NCBI GenBank assembly: GCA_964551985.1
Contig: CAZKFG010000011.1
Coordinates: forward strand, 1 to 42,129
Length of the DNA stretch: 42,129 nucleotides
Source of the DNA: CAZKFG01 sp964551985
GTDB lineage: Bacteria; Bacillota; Negativicutes; Acidaminococcales; JAISLQ01
Direction of reading: 5' to 3'
Notes under the pieces: model-generated
The model's input: only the letters and a program-made list of their open reading frames with translations
The model's database searches: none
What the model was told of the DNA's origin: nothing
Translations under genes and position numbers: made by a program
Shown here: in pieces, positions 24,115 through 32,786 of the stretch
Position numbering within the stretch: position 1 is the stretch's first letter
Layout of the letters: each line of letters begins with the position of its first letter

Positions 24115-25230
24115 GTGCATACAGATGAATTTTTTATGAAAAAAGCAATACAGCTTGCTCAAAATGCCACAGGTAGAACATCACCAAATCCGTTAGTTGG
24201 TGCTATAATTGTGAAAAACAATGAAATAATTGCTGAAGGTTGGCATAAAAAAGCAGGCACACCACATGCTGAAGTAAACGCTTTAAATAAAGCCGGCGAT
24301 AATGCCTTTGGGGCTACAATGTACGTTACACTAGAGCCTTGCTCTCATCATGGTAGAACACCACCTTGCACAAATGCTATTATTGCAAGTGGTATAAAAA
24401 AAGTTGTTGTAGCGGTGCTAGATCCAAATCCGCTTGTAAGTGGTAAGGGAATTGCCAAACTTAAAAAAGCTGGTATTGAAGTGGTAGTAAACATTTTAAA
24501 AGATCAGGCAAGGCAATTAAACGAAGTGTTTTTCAAATGGATAACAACAAAAATGCCTTTTGTTGTAGCAAAATATGCTATGACATTAGACGGAAAAATT
24601 GCAACTAAGACAGGTCATTCACAATGGATTAGTTGTGAGCAATCAAGAACTTTAGTTCATAAGATGCGTGATGTTTATGATGGTATAATGGTAGGTATTG
24701 GTACTGTTATAGCTGACAATCCCTCATTGACTTGTAGAATGACTGATGGACAAAATCCATCTCGCATAATTGTTGATTCTATGTGCCGTATACCAAAGAC
24801 AGCAAACGTTTTAACAGATAATTTGGCACCTACATATATAGCGGTAACAAATTTAGCAGCAAAAGAGGATATTGAATATATCGAGCAAAATACTAATGCT
24901 AAAGTAATAGTAACTAAACATATAAATAACAAGGTTAATCTAAAAGCACTACTGAGCAAATTTGCGGAAAATAAAATAACAAGTATTTTATTAGAAGGTG
25001 GAGCAATATTGCACGGTGCTATGCTGCAAGAAGGCTTGGTAGATAAATACAAAGTATTTATTGCTCCTAAAATAATCGGTGGTGCTTGTGCTAAAAGTCC
25101 TATAGCAGGTAATGATATAGACACTATGTTTCAGGCTACCAATTTACATAATGTGCAATATGAAAATATAGGTAATGATATTTTGATAACGGCCTATACC
25201 AAAGGGGAGAAATCATGTTTACTGGACTAG
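24115..25230 (+). CDS. ribD: Bifunctional riboflavin deaminase/reductase RibD
   Basis: RibD deaminates the GTP-derived pyrimidine and reduces its ribosyl side chain, two steps of riboflavin synthesis. The 371-aa protein has the zinc deaminase domain (1 to about 145), with H51-A-E53 and C76/C85 in PCSHHGRTPPC. The NADPH reductase domain follows (about 146-365), with KYAMTLDGKIAT and a LLEGGAILHG motif. GTG at 24115 follows GAGGGG. It is the first gene after the FMN riboswitch and overlaps ribE by 16 nt. Confidence 0.96.
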   Translation: MHTDEFFMKKAIQLAQNATGRTSPNPLVGAIIVKNNEIIAEGWHKKAGTPHAEVNALNKAGDNAFGATMYVTLEPCSHHGRTPPCTNAIIASGIKKVVVAVLDPNPLVSGKGIAKLKKAGIEVVVNILKDQARQLNEVFFKWITTKMPFVVAKYAMTLDGKIATKTGHSQWISCEQSRTLVHKMRDVYDGIMVGIGTVIADNPSLTCRMTDGQNPSRIIVDSMCRIPKTANVLTDNLAPTYIAVTNLAAKEDIEYIEQNTNAKVIVTKHINNKVNLKALLSKFAENKITSILLEGGAILHGAMLQEGLVDKYKVFIAPKIIGGACAKSPIAGNDIDTMFQATNLHNVQYENIGNDILITAYTKGEKSCLLD

Positions 25231-25847
25231 TTAGTGAACTTGGAAAAATTCAAAATATGCAAAAAACTGGCAAATCGTTGTATCTTACAATAAGTGCTCA
25301 AAAGGTTATTGTTGATCTTAAGATAGGTGATAGTATAGCAGTAAATGGTACTTGTGTTACGGTTGTACAAATGACAAGCGAAAGTTTTTGCGTTGATGTT
25401 ATGCCACAAACCAGTACGAATACTATAATGCTCAAACTTAAATTAGGTGAAATGGTTAATTTAGAGCGCACTTTAAAACTAAGTGACAGACTTGATGGGC
25501 ACATAGTTTCAGGTCATGTGGACAGCGTTGGCAGGATTGTTGATGTTAAAAAAGATGAAATAGCAAATATTTTCAAAATACAAGCAGAGAAACAAACTTT
25601 AAAATACATTGTGTTAAAAGGTTCTGTTGCAATAGACGGTATAAGTCTTACAGTTTGCGATGTAAAAGAAGATAATTTTAGCATATCTATAATTCCGCAT
25701 ACAGCTAAGAATACTACATTAGGTTGGAAAAAACAGGGTGATTTGGTAAATATCGAAACAGATATTTTAGGCAAGTATGTTGAAAAGTTATTAATGCCAA
25801 ATAAAAATGGCATAGATATAAATTATTTATTAGAAAAAGGCTTTTAG
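25215..25847 (+). CDS. ribE: Riboflavin synthase alpha chain
   Basis: This enzyme dismutates two lumazines to riboflavin. The 210-aa protein begins MFTGLVSELGKI and has the two tandem half-barrels typical of the family: GDSIAVNGTCVTV in the first and KGSVAIDGISLTV in the second, with DRLDGHIVSGHVD between. ATG at 25215 overlaps the ribD end and follows AAGGGGAGA. The gap to ribBA is 11 nt. Confidence 0.95.
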   Translation: MFTGLVSELGKIQNMQKTGKSLYLTISAQKVIVDLKIGDSIAVNGTCVTVVQMTSESFCVDVMPQTSTNTIMLKLKLGEMVNLERTLKLSDRLDGHIVSGHVDSVGRIVDVKKDEIANIFKIQAEKQTLKYIVLKGSVAIDGISLTVCDVKEDNFSISIIPHTAKNTTLGWKKQGDLVNIETDILGKYVEKLLMPNKNGIDINYLLEKGF

Positions 25848-25858
25848 GAGGAGAAAAA

Positions 25859-27058
25859 ATGAGTTTTGATTCAATAAAAGAAGCAATAGAAGATATAAAA
25901 CAAGGGAAAATGGTTTTAGTTGTTGATGATGAAGACAGAGAAAATGAAGGCGATTTGATTATGGCAGCAGAGCTTGTAACGCCACAAGCTATTAACTTCA
26001 TGGCAACTTATGCTCGTGGTCTTATTTGCACGCCGATGACAGGTGAAGCTTTGGATAGATTAAACATGCACCAGATGGTAAATAAAAATACAGATAATCA
26101 CGAGACTGCCTTTACTGTTTCTGTTGACCATATAAATACAACTACTGGAATTTCTGCTTTTGAAAGATGTGAGACAATTTTAAAAATGTTAGATGAAGAT
26201 GCCAAACCTGAAGATTTTAAGCGACCAGGACATGTTTTTCCGCTAAGAGCAAGACGAGGTGGTGTTTTAAGACGCAGTGGTCACACAGAGGCAACTGTTG
26301 ATTTGGCACTTTTGGCAGGGCTTAAACCTGCTGGTGTTTGTTGTGAAATTATGAGTGATGATGGTAATATGGCAAGAGTGCCAGAACTTATTGAATTTGC
26401 TAAAAAGCATGGTTTGAAAATGATTACGGTTGCTGATTTGATTGCCTATCGCAAAATTAATGATAAAATTATAAGACGAGTTGCTCAAGCAGATTTACCA
26501 ACCAAATATGGTATATTTACAATCTATGCTTATGAAAATGACCTTGATGATCAATGTCATTTGGCAATAGTAAAAGGTGATGTTGAGGGTAAAAAAGACG
26601 TGTTAGTCAGAGTGCATTCAGAGTGTTTAACAGGTGATGTATTGGGCTCTTTACGTTGTGATTGTGGCGACCAATTAGCTGTAGCTTTAAAGATGATAGA
26701 ACAAGAAGGACTAGGTGCTGTTATTTATATGAGGCAAGAAGGTCGTGGTATTGGACTAGCCAACAAGATAAAAGCTTATGCTCTTCAAGATAAGGGAATG
26801 GATACAGTTGAAGCCAATGTGGCATTAGGTTTTGCACCAGATATGAGAGATTATGGTTTAGGAGCGCAAATTATTGCTGATTTAGGATTATCAAGTATAA
26901 GACTTTTGACAAATAATCCTGCCAAGCGCGTAGGTCTTGGTGGACATGGTATAACAATAACAGAAAGTGTTCCAATTGAAGTTAAAGCAAATAAATATAA
27001 TGCTAAATATTTATCTTGTAAAAAATTAAAAATGGGTCACATTTTAAGACGTTCATAA
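25859..27058 (+). CDS. ribBA: Bifunctional DHBP synthase / GTP cyclohydrolase II
   Basis: RibBA supplies both starting blocks of riboflavin: RibB (about 1-200) makes dihydroxybutanone-4-P from ribulose-5-P, and RibA (about 201-399) opens GTP. Visible motifs are VVDDEDRENEGDLIMAAE and TEATVDLALLAGL in RibB. RibA has SECLTGDVLGSLRCDCGDQL, with zinc ligands C256, C267 and C269, and RQEGRGIGL. ATG follows AGGAGG. Full length for the fusion. Confidence 0.97.
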   Translation: MSFDSIKEAIEDIKQGKMVLVVDDEDRENEGDLIMAAELVTPQAINFMATYARGLICTPMTGEALDRLNMHQMVNKNTDNHETAFTVSVDHINTTTGISAFERCETILKMLDEDAKPEDFKRPGHVFPLRARRGGVLRRSGHTEATVDLALLAGLKPAGVCCEIMSDDGNMARVPELIEFAKKHGLKMITVADLIAYRKINDKIIRRVAQADLPTKYGIFTIYAYENDLDDQCHLAIVKGDVEGKKDVLVRVHSECLTGDVLGSLRCDCGDQLAVALKMIEQEGLGAVIYMRQEGRGIGLANKIKAYALQDKGMDTVEANVALGFAPDMRDYGLGAQIIADLGLSSIRLLTNNPAKRVGLGGHGITITESVPIEVKANKYNAKYLSCKKLKMGHILRRS

Positions 27059-27073
27059 AAAGGAGAGAGAAAA

Positions 27074-27538
27074 ATGAGTAAAGTATTTGAAGGAAATATT
27101 ACTGCTAAAGGTTTTAAATTTGCGATAGTTGTGTCAAGATTTAATGAATTTATTACAAATAAATTGTTAGGTGGCTCAATAGATGCTTTAAAACGTCATT
27201 ATGCCGATAAAGACGGAGTGGACGTAATTTGGGTTCCTGGTGCGTTTGAAATACCACTTGTAGCAAAAAAACTAGCAGATAGCGATAAATATGACGCAGT
27301 TATTTGCCTTGGTGCGGTTATACGTGGCAGTACATCACATTATGATCTTGTATGTGCTGAAGTGACAAAAGGTATTGCCCAAGTTGGCTTACATAGCGGA
27401 AAACCGGTTATATTTGGCATTGTTACAACAGACAATATAGAACAAGCTATTGAAAGAGCAGGAACTAAAGCGGGAAATAAAGGTTTTGATGCTGCTACGT
27501 CTGCTATGGAAATGGTAAACTTGCTAAAAGCAATTTGA
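27074..27538 (+). CDS. ribH: 6,7-Dimethyl-8-ribityllumazine synthase
   Basis: RibH condenses dihydroxybutanone phosphate with the RibD pyrimidine product. The 154-aa protein has the family landmarks VSRFNEFI, WVPGAFEIPL, CLGAVIRGSTSHYD and FGIVTTDNIEQAIERAGTKAGNKG. ATG follows AGGAGAGAG. It completes the rib set. The next gene, a sirtuin, begins only 7 nt later, so the transcription unit does not obviously end here. Confidence 0.96.
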   Translation: MSKVFEGNITAKGFKFAIVVSRFNEFITNKLLGGSIDALKRHYADKDGVDVIWVPGAFEIPLVAKKLADSDKYDAVICLGAVIRGSTSHYDLVCAEVTKGIAQVGLHSGKPVIFGIVTTDNIEQAIERAGTKAGNKGFDAATSAMEMVNLLKAI

Positions 27539-27545
27539 GGTTTGT

Positions 27546-28313
27546 ATGGAAAAATTGCAAGAGTTAGCACAATTATGGCAACAATCTAAAAGCACGGTAA
27601 TTTTAAGTGGTGCTGGTATGAGTACAGCATCTGGTATACCTGATTTTAGGTCAAAAACAGGACTTTGGAAGAAAAATCCAGAGAGTTTAGCAACCTTAAA
27701 TGCTCTTTATAACATGCCTGATGAATTTTATTTTTTCTACTGTTGGCGAATAACTAAGCTTTGGCAAATAGCTCCTAATGCTGGGCATCAATTTTTAGCT
27801 AAAGCTGAGCAAAATAATATGGTTGATTTAATCGTTACGCAAAATGTTGATGGTTTGCATCAAAGAGCAGGAAATAAAAAGGTTACAGAACTACACGGAA
27901 GATTGCATACAGTTAGTTGTTTAAAATGTAAACAAAATTTCAGCAGTAAAATTATGTCTTGTGATGATATAGAAGATAAAAAGGATAAATACAAGTATAC
28001 TAAAGAGTGCTTGTGTTCAGAGTGTGGCGGATTTTTAAGACCAGATGTAGTCTTATTTGGTGAAATGCTGCCAACAGATAATTGGCAAAAATCTGTCGAA
28101 GCAGCTAAAAATGCTGATTTAATAATAGTTTTAGGCTCGTCACTTCTTGTTGGACCAGCTAACCAAATTCCCGATTACACCTTATCAAATGGCGGGAAAC
28201 TTGTTATAATTAATAATGACAAAACTCATCTTGATAAATATGCAAGTATTGTTATAAATGATGATATTGTAAAAACATTAGCTGATTTAGAGAAACAATT
28301 TGATTGGAGTTAA
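27546..28313 (+). CDS. cobB: Sir2-family NAD-dependent protein deacylase
   Basis: Sirtuins remove acyl groups from lysines using NAD, releasing nicotinamide and O-acyl-ADP-ribose. The 255-aa protein has the NAD loop GAGMSTASGIPDFRS (22-36), TQNVDGLHQRAG, the catalytic His117 in ELHGRLH, a zinc ribbon (C124, C127, then C157 and C160) and LGSSLLVGPA. ATG follows TTTGAGG. Its position after ribH and before hslO is not the textbook rib operon. Confidence 0.93.
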   Translation: MEKLQELAQLWQQSKSTVILSGAGMSTASGIPDFRSKTGLWKKNPESLATLNALYNMPDEFYFFYCWRITKLWQIAPNAGHQFLAKAEQNNMVDLIVTQNVDGLHQRAGNKKVTELHGRLHTVSCLKCKQNFSSKIMSCDDIEDKKDKYKYTKECLCSECGGFLRPDVVLFGEMLPTDNWQKSVEAAKNADLIIVLGSSLLVGPANQIPDYTLSNGGKLVIINNDKTHLDKYASIVINDDIVKTLADLEKQFDWS

Positions 28314-28314
28314 A

Positions 28315-29172
28315 ATGCAAGATATTTTACTTAAAGCAACTATAAATGGTATAAGAATTTATGCAGTGAACAGTACAAATTTAGTAGAAGAAGCATCTTT
28401 TAAGCACGGTTGCTGGGCATTAGCTTCAGCGGCACTTGGTAGAACAATGACGGGAGCGCTACTACTTGCGTCAACATTCAAAAATAATGAATGTTTGACT
28501 ATAAAAATAGCGGGTAATGGTCCACTTGGCAGTATATTGGTGGATTCTGATGGAACATCAGTAAGAGGCTATGTACAAAACTCGAATGTTGAATTACCAC
28601 TTAAAAATGGTAAACTAAATGTTGGCGAAGGCGTAGGCAAGGGAAACATAATTGTAACAAGATTCAGTGGTTTAAAAACACCTGTTAGCGGTTCTTGTGA
28701 ACTTGTTAGTGGTGAAATTGCTGAAGATTTGACAAACTATTTGTTTTTATCAGAGCAAACGCCAACTTGCATCTCTTTAGGTGTGCTTGTTGGTACAGAT
28801 GGAAAGGTAAAACAAGCAGGTGGATTTTTTGTACAGGCAATGCCAGACAAAGATGAAAATACACTTTCTATAATTAATGATAATATAAATAGCATACCAC
28901 CTATTACTGTAATGTTAGAACAAGGATTATCTCTTGAAGATATTATTAAAAAGATTTGTGGAGATAGTTTAGAGCCTTTAATACATGAGAAAATAAAAGT
29001 TGGATTTAGATGTAAGTGTTCGATACAAACTATCGAAAATATGCTTTTTGCGCTTCCGAAAGAGGATAAAGACGAAATTTTAAAAGATGAAATAACGGAG
29101 ATTTGCTGTCAATTTTGCAATGAGAAATACACTTTTAGTAAAGAGCAATTGAAAAAATTATTTCAAGATTAA
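28315..29172 (+). CDS. hslO: Hsp33 redox-regulated chaperone
   Basis: Hsp33 is a holdase switched on when oxidation releases zinc from four cysteines. Those cysteines are present near the C-terminus: C233-x-C235 and C265-x2-C268. The 285-aa protein has the usual KGNIIVTRF and GFFVQAMP segments. ATG at 28315 is placed 5 nt after GGAG; an in-frame TTG at 28300 lies inside the sirtuin gene and is rejected. The sirtuin stop (28311-28313) is 1 nt upstream, so translation is probably coupled. Confidence 0.94.
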   Translation: MQDILLKATINGIRIYAVNSTNLVEEASFKHGCWALASAALGRTMTGALLLASTFKNNECLTIKIAGNGPLGSILVDSDGTSVRGYVQNSNVELPLKNGKLNVGEGVGKGNIIVTRFSGLKTPVSGSCELVSGEIAEDLTNYLFLSEQTPTCISLGVLVGTDGKVKQAGGFFVQAMPDKDENTLSIINDNINSIPPITVMLEQGLSLEDIIKKICGDSLEPLIHEKIKVGFRCKCSIQTIENMLFALPKEDKDEILKDEITEICCQFCNEKYTFSKEQLKKLFQD

Positions 29173-29190
29173 AATATGGAGGGATAAATT

Positions 29191-30261
29191 ATGGCAGAGA
29201 AAAATGAAAAATCAGTTGATAAAAACAAAGTACTAGAGATGGCGATAAGACAAATAGAAAAAGATTTTGGTAAAGGCGCTATAATGAAGCTAGGTGAGGC
29301 AAGCAGCAAAATGAACCTAGAGGTTATACCTACTGGCGCATTGTCTTTGGATATGGCGTTAGGGATAGGCGGAATACCACGCGGTCGTATAATTGAAATA
29401 TATGGACCTGAGTCCTCTGGTAAAACGACAGTTGCTTTGCACATGATTGCTCAAGCTCAAAAAATAGGTGGTTATGCTGCATTTATTGATGCGGAACATG
29501 CACTTGACCCAGAATATGCCAAAAAATTGGGTGTTGATGTTGATGATTTGCTAATATCTCAACCTGATAATGGTGAACAGGCACTGGAAATTGCTGATTC
29601 ACTTGTACGTAGTGGAGCAATAGATATTATAGTAATTGACTCTGTAGCAGCATTAGTTCCAAGAGCAGAAATAGAAGGCGAGATGGGTGATTCGCATGTC
29701 GGTTTGCATGCAAGATTGATGAGTCAAGCGCTTAGAAAATTAACAGGTATTTTGAGTAAATCAAGTACTGTAGCTATATTTATCAACCAAATAAGAGAAA
29801 AAGTTGGTGTAATGTTTGGTAGTCCAGAGACTACAACAGGTGGTCGGGCACTAAAATTTTATTCAACAATTCGCCTTGATGTGAGGCGGGTTGATAGCAT
29901 TAAAAATGGCAATGATATAATTGGTAACAGAACAAGAGTAAAGGTTGTAAAAAATAAAGTAGCGCCACCATTTAAACAAGCTGAATTTGACATAATGTAT
30001 GGACAAGGAATATCACATGAAGGTTGTTTGGTAGATTTGGCTGTTGATATGAATATAATTGCCAAAAGCGGTTCTTGGTATTCTTATGGAGAAACGAGGC
30101 TTGGCCAAGGGAAAGAAAATGTAAAAGAGTTTATTAGTGGTAACTCTGCTATTGCTAAAGAGATAGAAGACAAGATTAGAAAAGAGAGCTTTTCAGCAAA
30201 TGTAAATGAAGAGCCTGCTGATGAGGCAAAGGTAAATGCTCAAAAAGATTCTGACGATTGA
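29191..30261 (+). CDS. recA: RecA recombinase
   Basis: RecA forms filaments on single-stranded DNA, performs strand exchange and triggers LexA cleavage. The 356-aa protein has Walker A GPESSGKTT (about 72-80), Walker B IDIIVIDSVAALVP, the MAW-type QALRKLTGIL region and loop L2 FGSPETTTGGRALKFYS. ATG follows TGGAGG. Only 18 nt separate it from hslO, with no promoter or LexA-box-like palindrome in the gap, so transcription must come from upstream. Confidence 0.97.
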   Translation: MAEKNEKSVDKNKVLEMAIRQIEKDFGKGAIMKLGEASSKMNLEVIPTGALSLDMALGIGGIPRGRIIEIYGPESSGKTTVALHMIAQAQKIGGYAAFIDAEHALDPEYAKKLGVDVDDLLISQPDNGEQALEIADSLVRSGAIDIIVIDSVAALVPRAEIEGEMGDSHVGLHARLMSQALRKLTGILSKSSTVAIFINQIREKVGVMFGSPETTTGGRALKFYSTIRLDVRRVDSIKNGNDIIGNRTRVKVVKNKVAPPFKQAEFDIMYGQGISHEGCLVDLAVDMNIIAKSGSWYSYGETRLGQGKENVKEFISGNSAIAKEIEDKIRKESFSANVNEEPADEAKVNAQKDSDD

Positions 30262-30763
30262 ACAGTGGTATAATCTGGCGATTAAAAGATTATCTTTAAA
30301 AGATTATTCAAAAAGTGAAATGATACAATATTTGCAAAAACGTGATTGTAATATGGAATATATTGAATTTATAATGCAAAAACTTATATCATATGGTTAT
30401 ATTAATGATGAAAAGCTATGCGCTCGTTTGTGCCAAAATTGGCAAGCAAATGGTGGGTATGGAAAACTTATTTTAAAACAAAGATTATTTAAAAGAGGGT
30501 TTTGTAAAGATACTATACAAAATGCGCTTGAAGGCTTGGAAGACGATGATGAATATGATATGGCAAAAAAAGTTTTTTTGTTATACATCAAAAAAATAAA
30601 AACAGTTGATAAAAAAAATATTGATAAAATATGGCGTTATATGTTATCTAAAGGGTTTAAATACTCTAGCATTAATAAGGTTTTTAAAAATAATGAACAA
30701 CAATTATTAAAAATCAATGAAAATGCTAGTCTTGACACTTATTTCAAAAACTTATACAATTAA
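30236..30763 (+). CDS. recX: RecX regulatory protein
   Basis: RecX binds RecA filaments and limits their activity. The 175-aa protein has the family's repeated three-helix modules: AIKRLSLKDYSKSEMIQYL, then YINDEKLCARLCQNW with the conserved INDE core, and LILKQRLFKRGF. Its only good ATG (30236) lies inside recA, a 26-nt overlap with the preceding stop. This implies tight coupling of RecX to RecA translation. Confidence 0.9.
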   Translation: MLKKILTIEQWYNLAIKRLSLKDYSKSEMIQYLQKRDCNMEYIEFIMQKLISYGYINDEKLCARLCQNWQANGGYGKLILKQRLFKRGFCKDTIQNALEGLEDDDEYDMAKKVFLLYIKKIKTVDKKNIDKIWRYMLSKGFKYSSINKVFKNNEQQLLKINENASLDTYFKNLYN

Positions 30764-30844
30764 ATATGTCCAATCTTTTAAAAGTTAAATAGTTAAATTG
30801 AAGGATAATAAAAACAGGTATTTTTATACAATAAGAAAAGGGGG

Positions 30845-32392
30845 GTGAAAGTAATAGGAATAGAACAAATAGCAATTATTGCAGTTGGATTGTTAGCAGG
30901 TATTGTAGTAGGATATTTCATACGAAAAAGTTCAGCAGAAAGTGCTATAGGCTCGGCTCAAGCTGAAGCTACTAGAATTGTTTTAGAAGCGCAAAAAGAA
31001 AATGAAGCTAAGAAAAAAGAAGTTCTTTTAGAAGCTAAAGATGAAATATATAAACTTAGAGTTGATTTTGAAAAAGAAAGTAAAGAGCGTCGTAATGAAT
31101 TACAAAGAGCAGAAAGACGTTTGACACAAAAAGAGGAAAACTTAGACCGTAAGTTAGAATCTTATGAGAAAAAAGAAGAAATCATTGCACAAAAAGAGTT
31201 AGAATTAGATAAAAAACAAAATCAAGCAGAAGAATTTTATCAAAAACAGCTAGTAGAATTAGAACGTATTAGTAGTTTAACTTGTGAAGAGGCTAAAAAA
31301 GAGTTGCTTAAATTCGCAGAAGAAGAAATTAGACACGAAAAAGCAATTATGATTAAAGAATTGGAACAAGAGGCTAAAGAAGAAGCGGACAAAAAAGCTC
31401 GTGAAATTATATCTATGGCAATCCAACGCTGTGCAGCAGATCATGTAGCAGAGATTACAGTTTCTGTTGTTAATTTACCAAATGACGATATGAAAGGTCG
31501 CATTATTGGTAGAGAAGGTAGAAATATAAGAGCGCTTGAAACGCTAACAGGCGTTGATTTGATTATTGATGATACACCAGAGGCGGTTATATTATCTGGA
31601 TTTGACCCTGTACGTAGGGAAATCGCAAGAACTGCACTGGAAAAATTAATAGTTGACGGTAGAATACATCCTGCACGTATAGAAGAAATGGTGGAAAAAG
31701 CACAAAAAGAAGTCGAACAAAAGATGAAAGATGCTGGTGAACAAGCTACATTTACTACCGGAGTGCATGGATTACATCCAGAACTTATAAAACTTTTAGG
31801 ACGATTAAAATATCGTACAAGTTATGGTCAAAACGTGCTCAATCATTCTATTGAGGTATCACACTTAGCAGGACTTATGGCTGCAGAACTTGGCGTTGAT
31901 GTAATGCTAGCAAAAAGAGCAGGCTTACTTCACGATATAGGAAAAGCCATAGACCACGAAGTGGAAGGTACACATATTGAGATTGGTGGAGAAATAGCGA
32001 AAAAATATCGCGAATCACGTGAAGTTATAAATGCTATTATGGCACACCATGGCGATGTTGAAGCAACATCAGTTGAAGCTGTATTAGTTGCAGCAGCTGA
32101 TGCAGTGTCGGCAGCAAGACCTGGTGCAAGACGTGAAACACTAGAGAGTTATTTAAAACGTTTAACAAGATTGGAAGAAATAGCAGAATCATTTGAAGGT
32201 ATTGAAAAATCCTTTGCAATACAAGCGGGCAGAGAAGTACGTATAATGGTAAAACCTGATAAGGTAGACGATGTTATGTCTGTATCACTTGCTCGTGACA
32301 TTGTTAAAAAGATAGAACAAGAGCTTGAATATCCTGGACAAATTAGAGTAACGGTAATTCGTGAAACTCGAGCTGTCGATTATGCAAAATAA
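30845..32392 (+). CDS. rny: Ribonuclease Y
   Basis: RNase Y is the membrane-anchored endoribonuclease that initiates mRNA decay in many Firmicutes. The 515-aa protein has one N-terminal TM helix (about 6-26), a long coiled coil (about 28-190), a KH domain with GRIIGREGRNIRALE (about 218-232), and an HD domain with LLHDIGKAIDHE (about 360-371). GTG at 30845 directly abuts the purine tract AAGGGGG, an unusually tight spacing; downstream starts would remove the anchor. It ends at a very strong terminator. Confidence 0.95.
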   Translation: MKVIGIEQIAIIAVGLLAGIVVGYFIRKSSAESAIGSAQAEATRIVLEAQKENEAKKKEVLLEAKDEIYKLRVDFEKESKERRNELQRAERRLTQKEENLDRKLESYEKKEEIIAQKELELDKKQNQAEEFYQKQLVELERISSLTCEEAKKELLKFAEEEIRHEKAIMIKELEQEAKEEADKKAREIISMAIQRCAADHVAEITVSVVNLPNDDMKGRIIGREGRNIRALETLTGVDLIIDDTPEAVILSGFDPVRREIARTALEKLIVDGRIHPARIEEMVEKAQKEVEQKMKDAGEQATFTTGVHGLHPELIKLLGRLKYRTSYGQNVLNHSIEVSHLAGLMAAELGVDVMLAKRAGLLHDIGKAIDHEVEGTHIEIGGEIAKKYRESREVINAIMAHHGDVEATSVEAVLVAAADAVSAARPGARRETLESYLKRLTRLEEIAESFEGIEKSFAIQAGREVRIMVKPDKVDDVMSVSLARDIVKKIEQELEYPGQIRVTVIRETRAVDYAK

Positions 32393-32434
32393 AAAAGTAA
32401 GTGGTATAGTTTATGACTATACCACTTACTTTTT
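32393..32434 (+). terminator. Strong intrinsic terminator after rny
   Basis: An 18-bp perfect stem (32393-32410 with 32416-32433) with a 5-nt loop begins directly after the rny stop. It ends the long forward run and faces the terminator of the convergent rpmB gene. Confidence 0.92.
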
Positions 32435-32443
32435 AAAAAGAAA

Positions 32444-32470
32444 AAAACTATATCTATTAGATATAGTTTT
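32444..32470 (-). terminator. Intrinsic terminator of rpmB
   Basis: A 12-bp perfect stem (32444-32455 with 32459-32470, loop of 3) is followed on the minus strand by a run of T (A-run at 32441-32447 on the plus strand). It stops transcription coming from rpmB. Confidence 0.88.
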
Positions 32471-32491
32471 AAGCCTCAATATACATTATAA

Positions 32492-32683
32492 TTATATTGC
32501 ACGATCAACGCTACCAGAACGCAAACAACGAGTACAAACATTGATTCTTTTTGTTTCGCCAGAAACTTTTGCTCTCACTTTTTGAAGATTTGGTTTCCAT
32601 TTACGTTTAGTGTGTCTGTTAGAATGACTGACAAGACAACCAGACATTTCACCTTTTCCACATACTTGACAAAAACTAGCCAT
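32492..32683 (-). CDS. rpmB: Ribosomal protein bL28 (zinc-binding form)
   Basis: bL28 is a small 50S protein. This 63-aa version is the C+ paralogue type, with a zinc ribbon made by C5, C8, C50 and C53, and the family core SHSNRHTKRKWKPNLQ. ATG on the minus strand follows a perfect AAAGGAGGTG. It is a single-gene unit between rny and recG with its own promoter and terminator. Where a C- paralogue exists elsewhere, C+ forms are typically repressed by Zur; I see no Zur box that I trust here. Confidence 0.95.
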   Translation of the reverse strand: MASFCQVCGKGEMSGCLVSHSNRHTKRKWKPNLQKVRAKVSGETKRINVCTRCLRSGSVDRAI

Positions 32684-32704
32684 TATTTTGCACCTCCTTT
32701 TATA

Positions 32705-32733
32705 TTGAGGAAAGATATTTTACACAATATCAT
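32705..32733 (+). promoter_or_regulatory. Putative recG promoter
   Basis: TTGAGG (32705-32710) and TATCAT (32728-32733) are 17 nt apart, about 50 nt before the recG start. The match is moderate, but the divergent arrangement with rpmB requires a promoter in this gap. Confidence 0.4.
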
Positions 32734-32734
32734 A

Positions 32735-32764
32735 ATTTTAACATAACTAAAACAAAAAAATCAA
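32735..32764 (-). promoter_or_regulatory. Putative rpmB promoter
   Basis: On the minus strand, TTGATT (32759-32764) and TAAAAT (32735-32740) are 18 nt apart, with a TG extension before the -10. It interleaves with the proposed recG promoter in the same short gap. Confidence 0.45.
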
Positions 32765-32786
32765 GGATTTTTATGGAGAAATTTAT

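Noticed and set aside
29173..29190. Search for a LexA box upstream of recA
   Set aside because: The gap is too short and holds only the ribosome-binding site; no palindrome seen. Sites inside hslO were not exhaustively scored.
32361..32585. Plus-strand open frame across the rny-rpmB gap
   Set aside because: It runs through two terminator hairpins and antisense to rpmB; not a gene.
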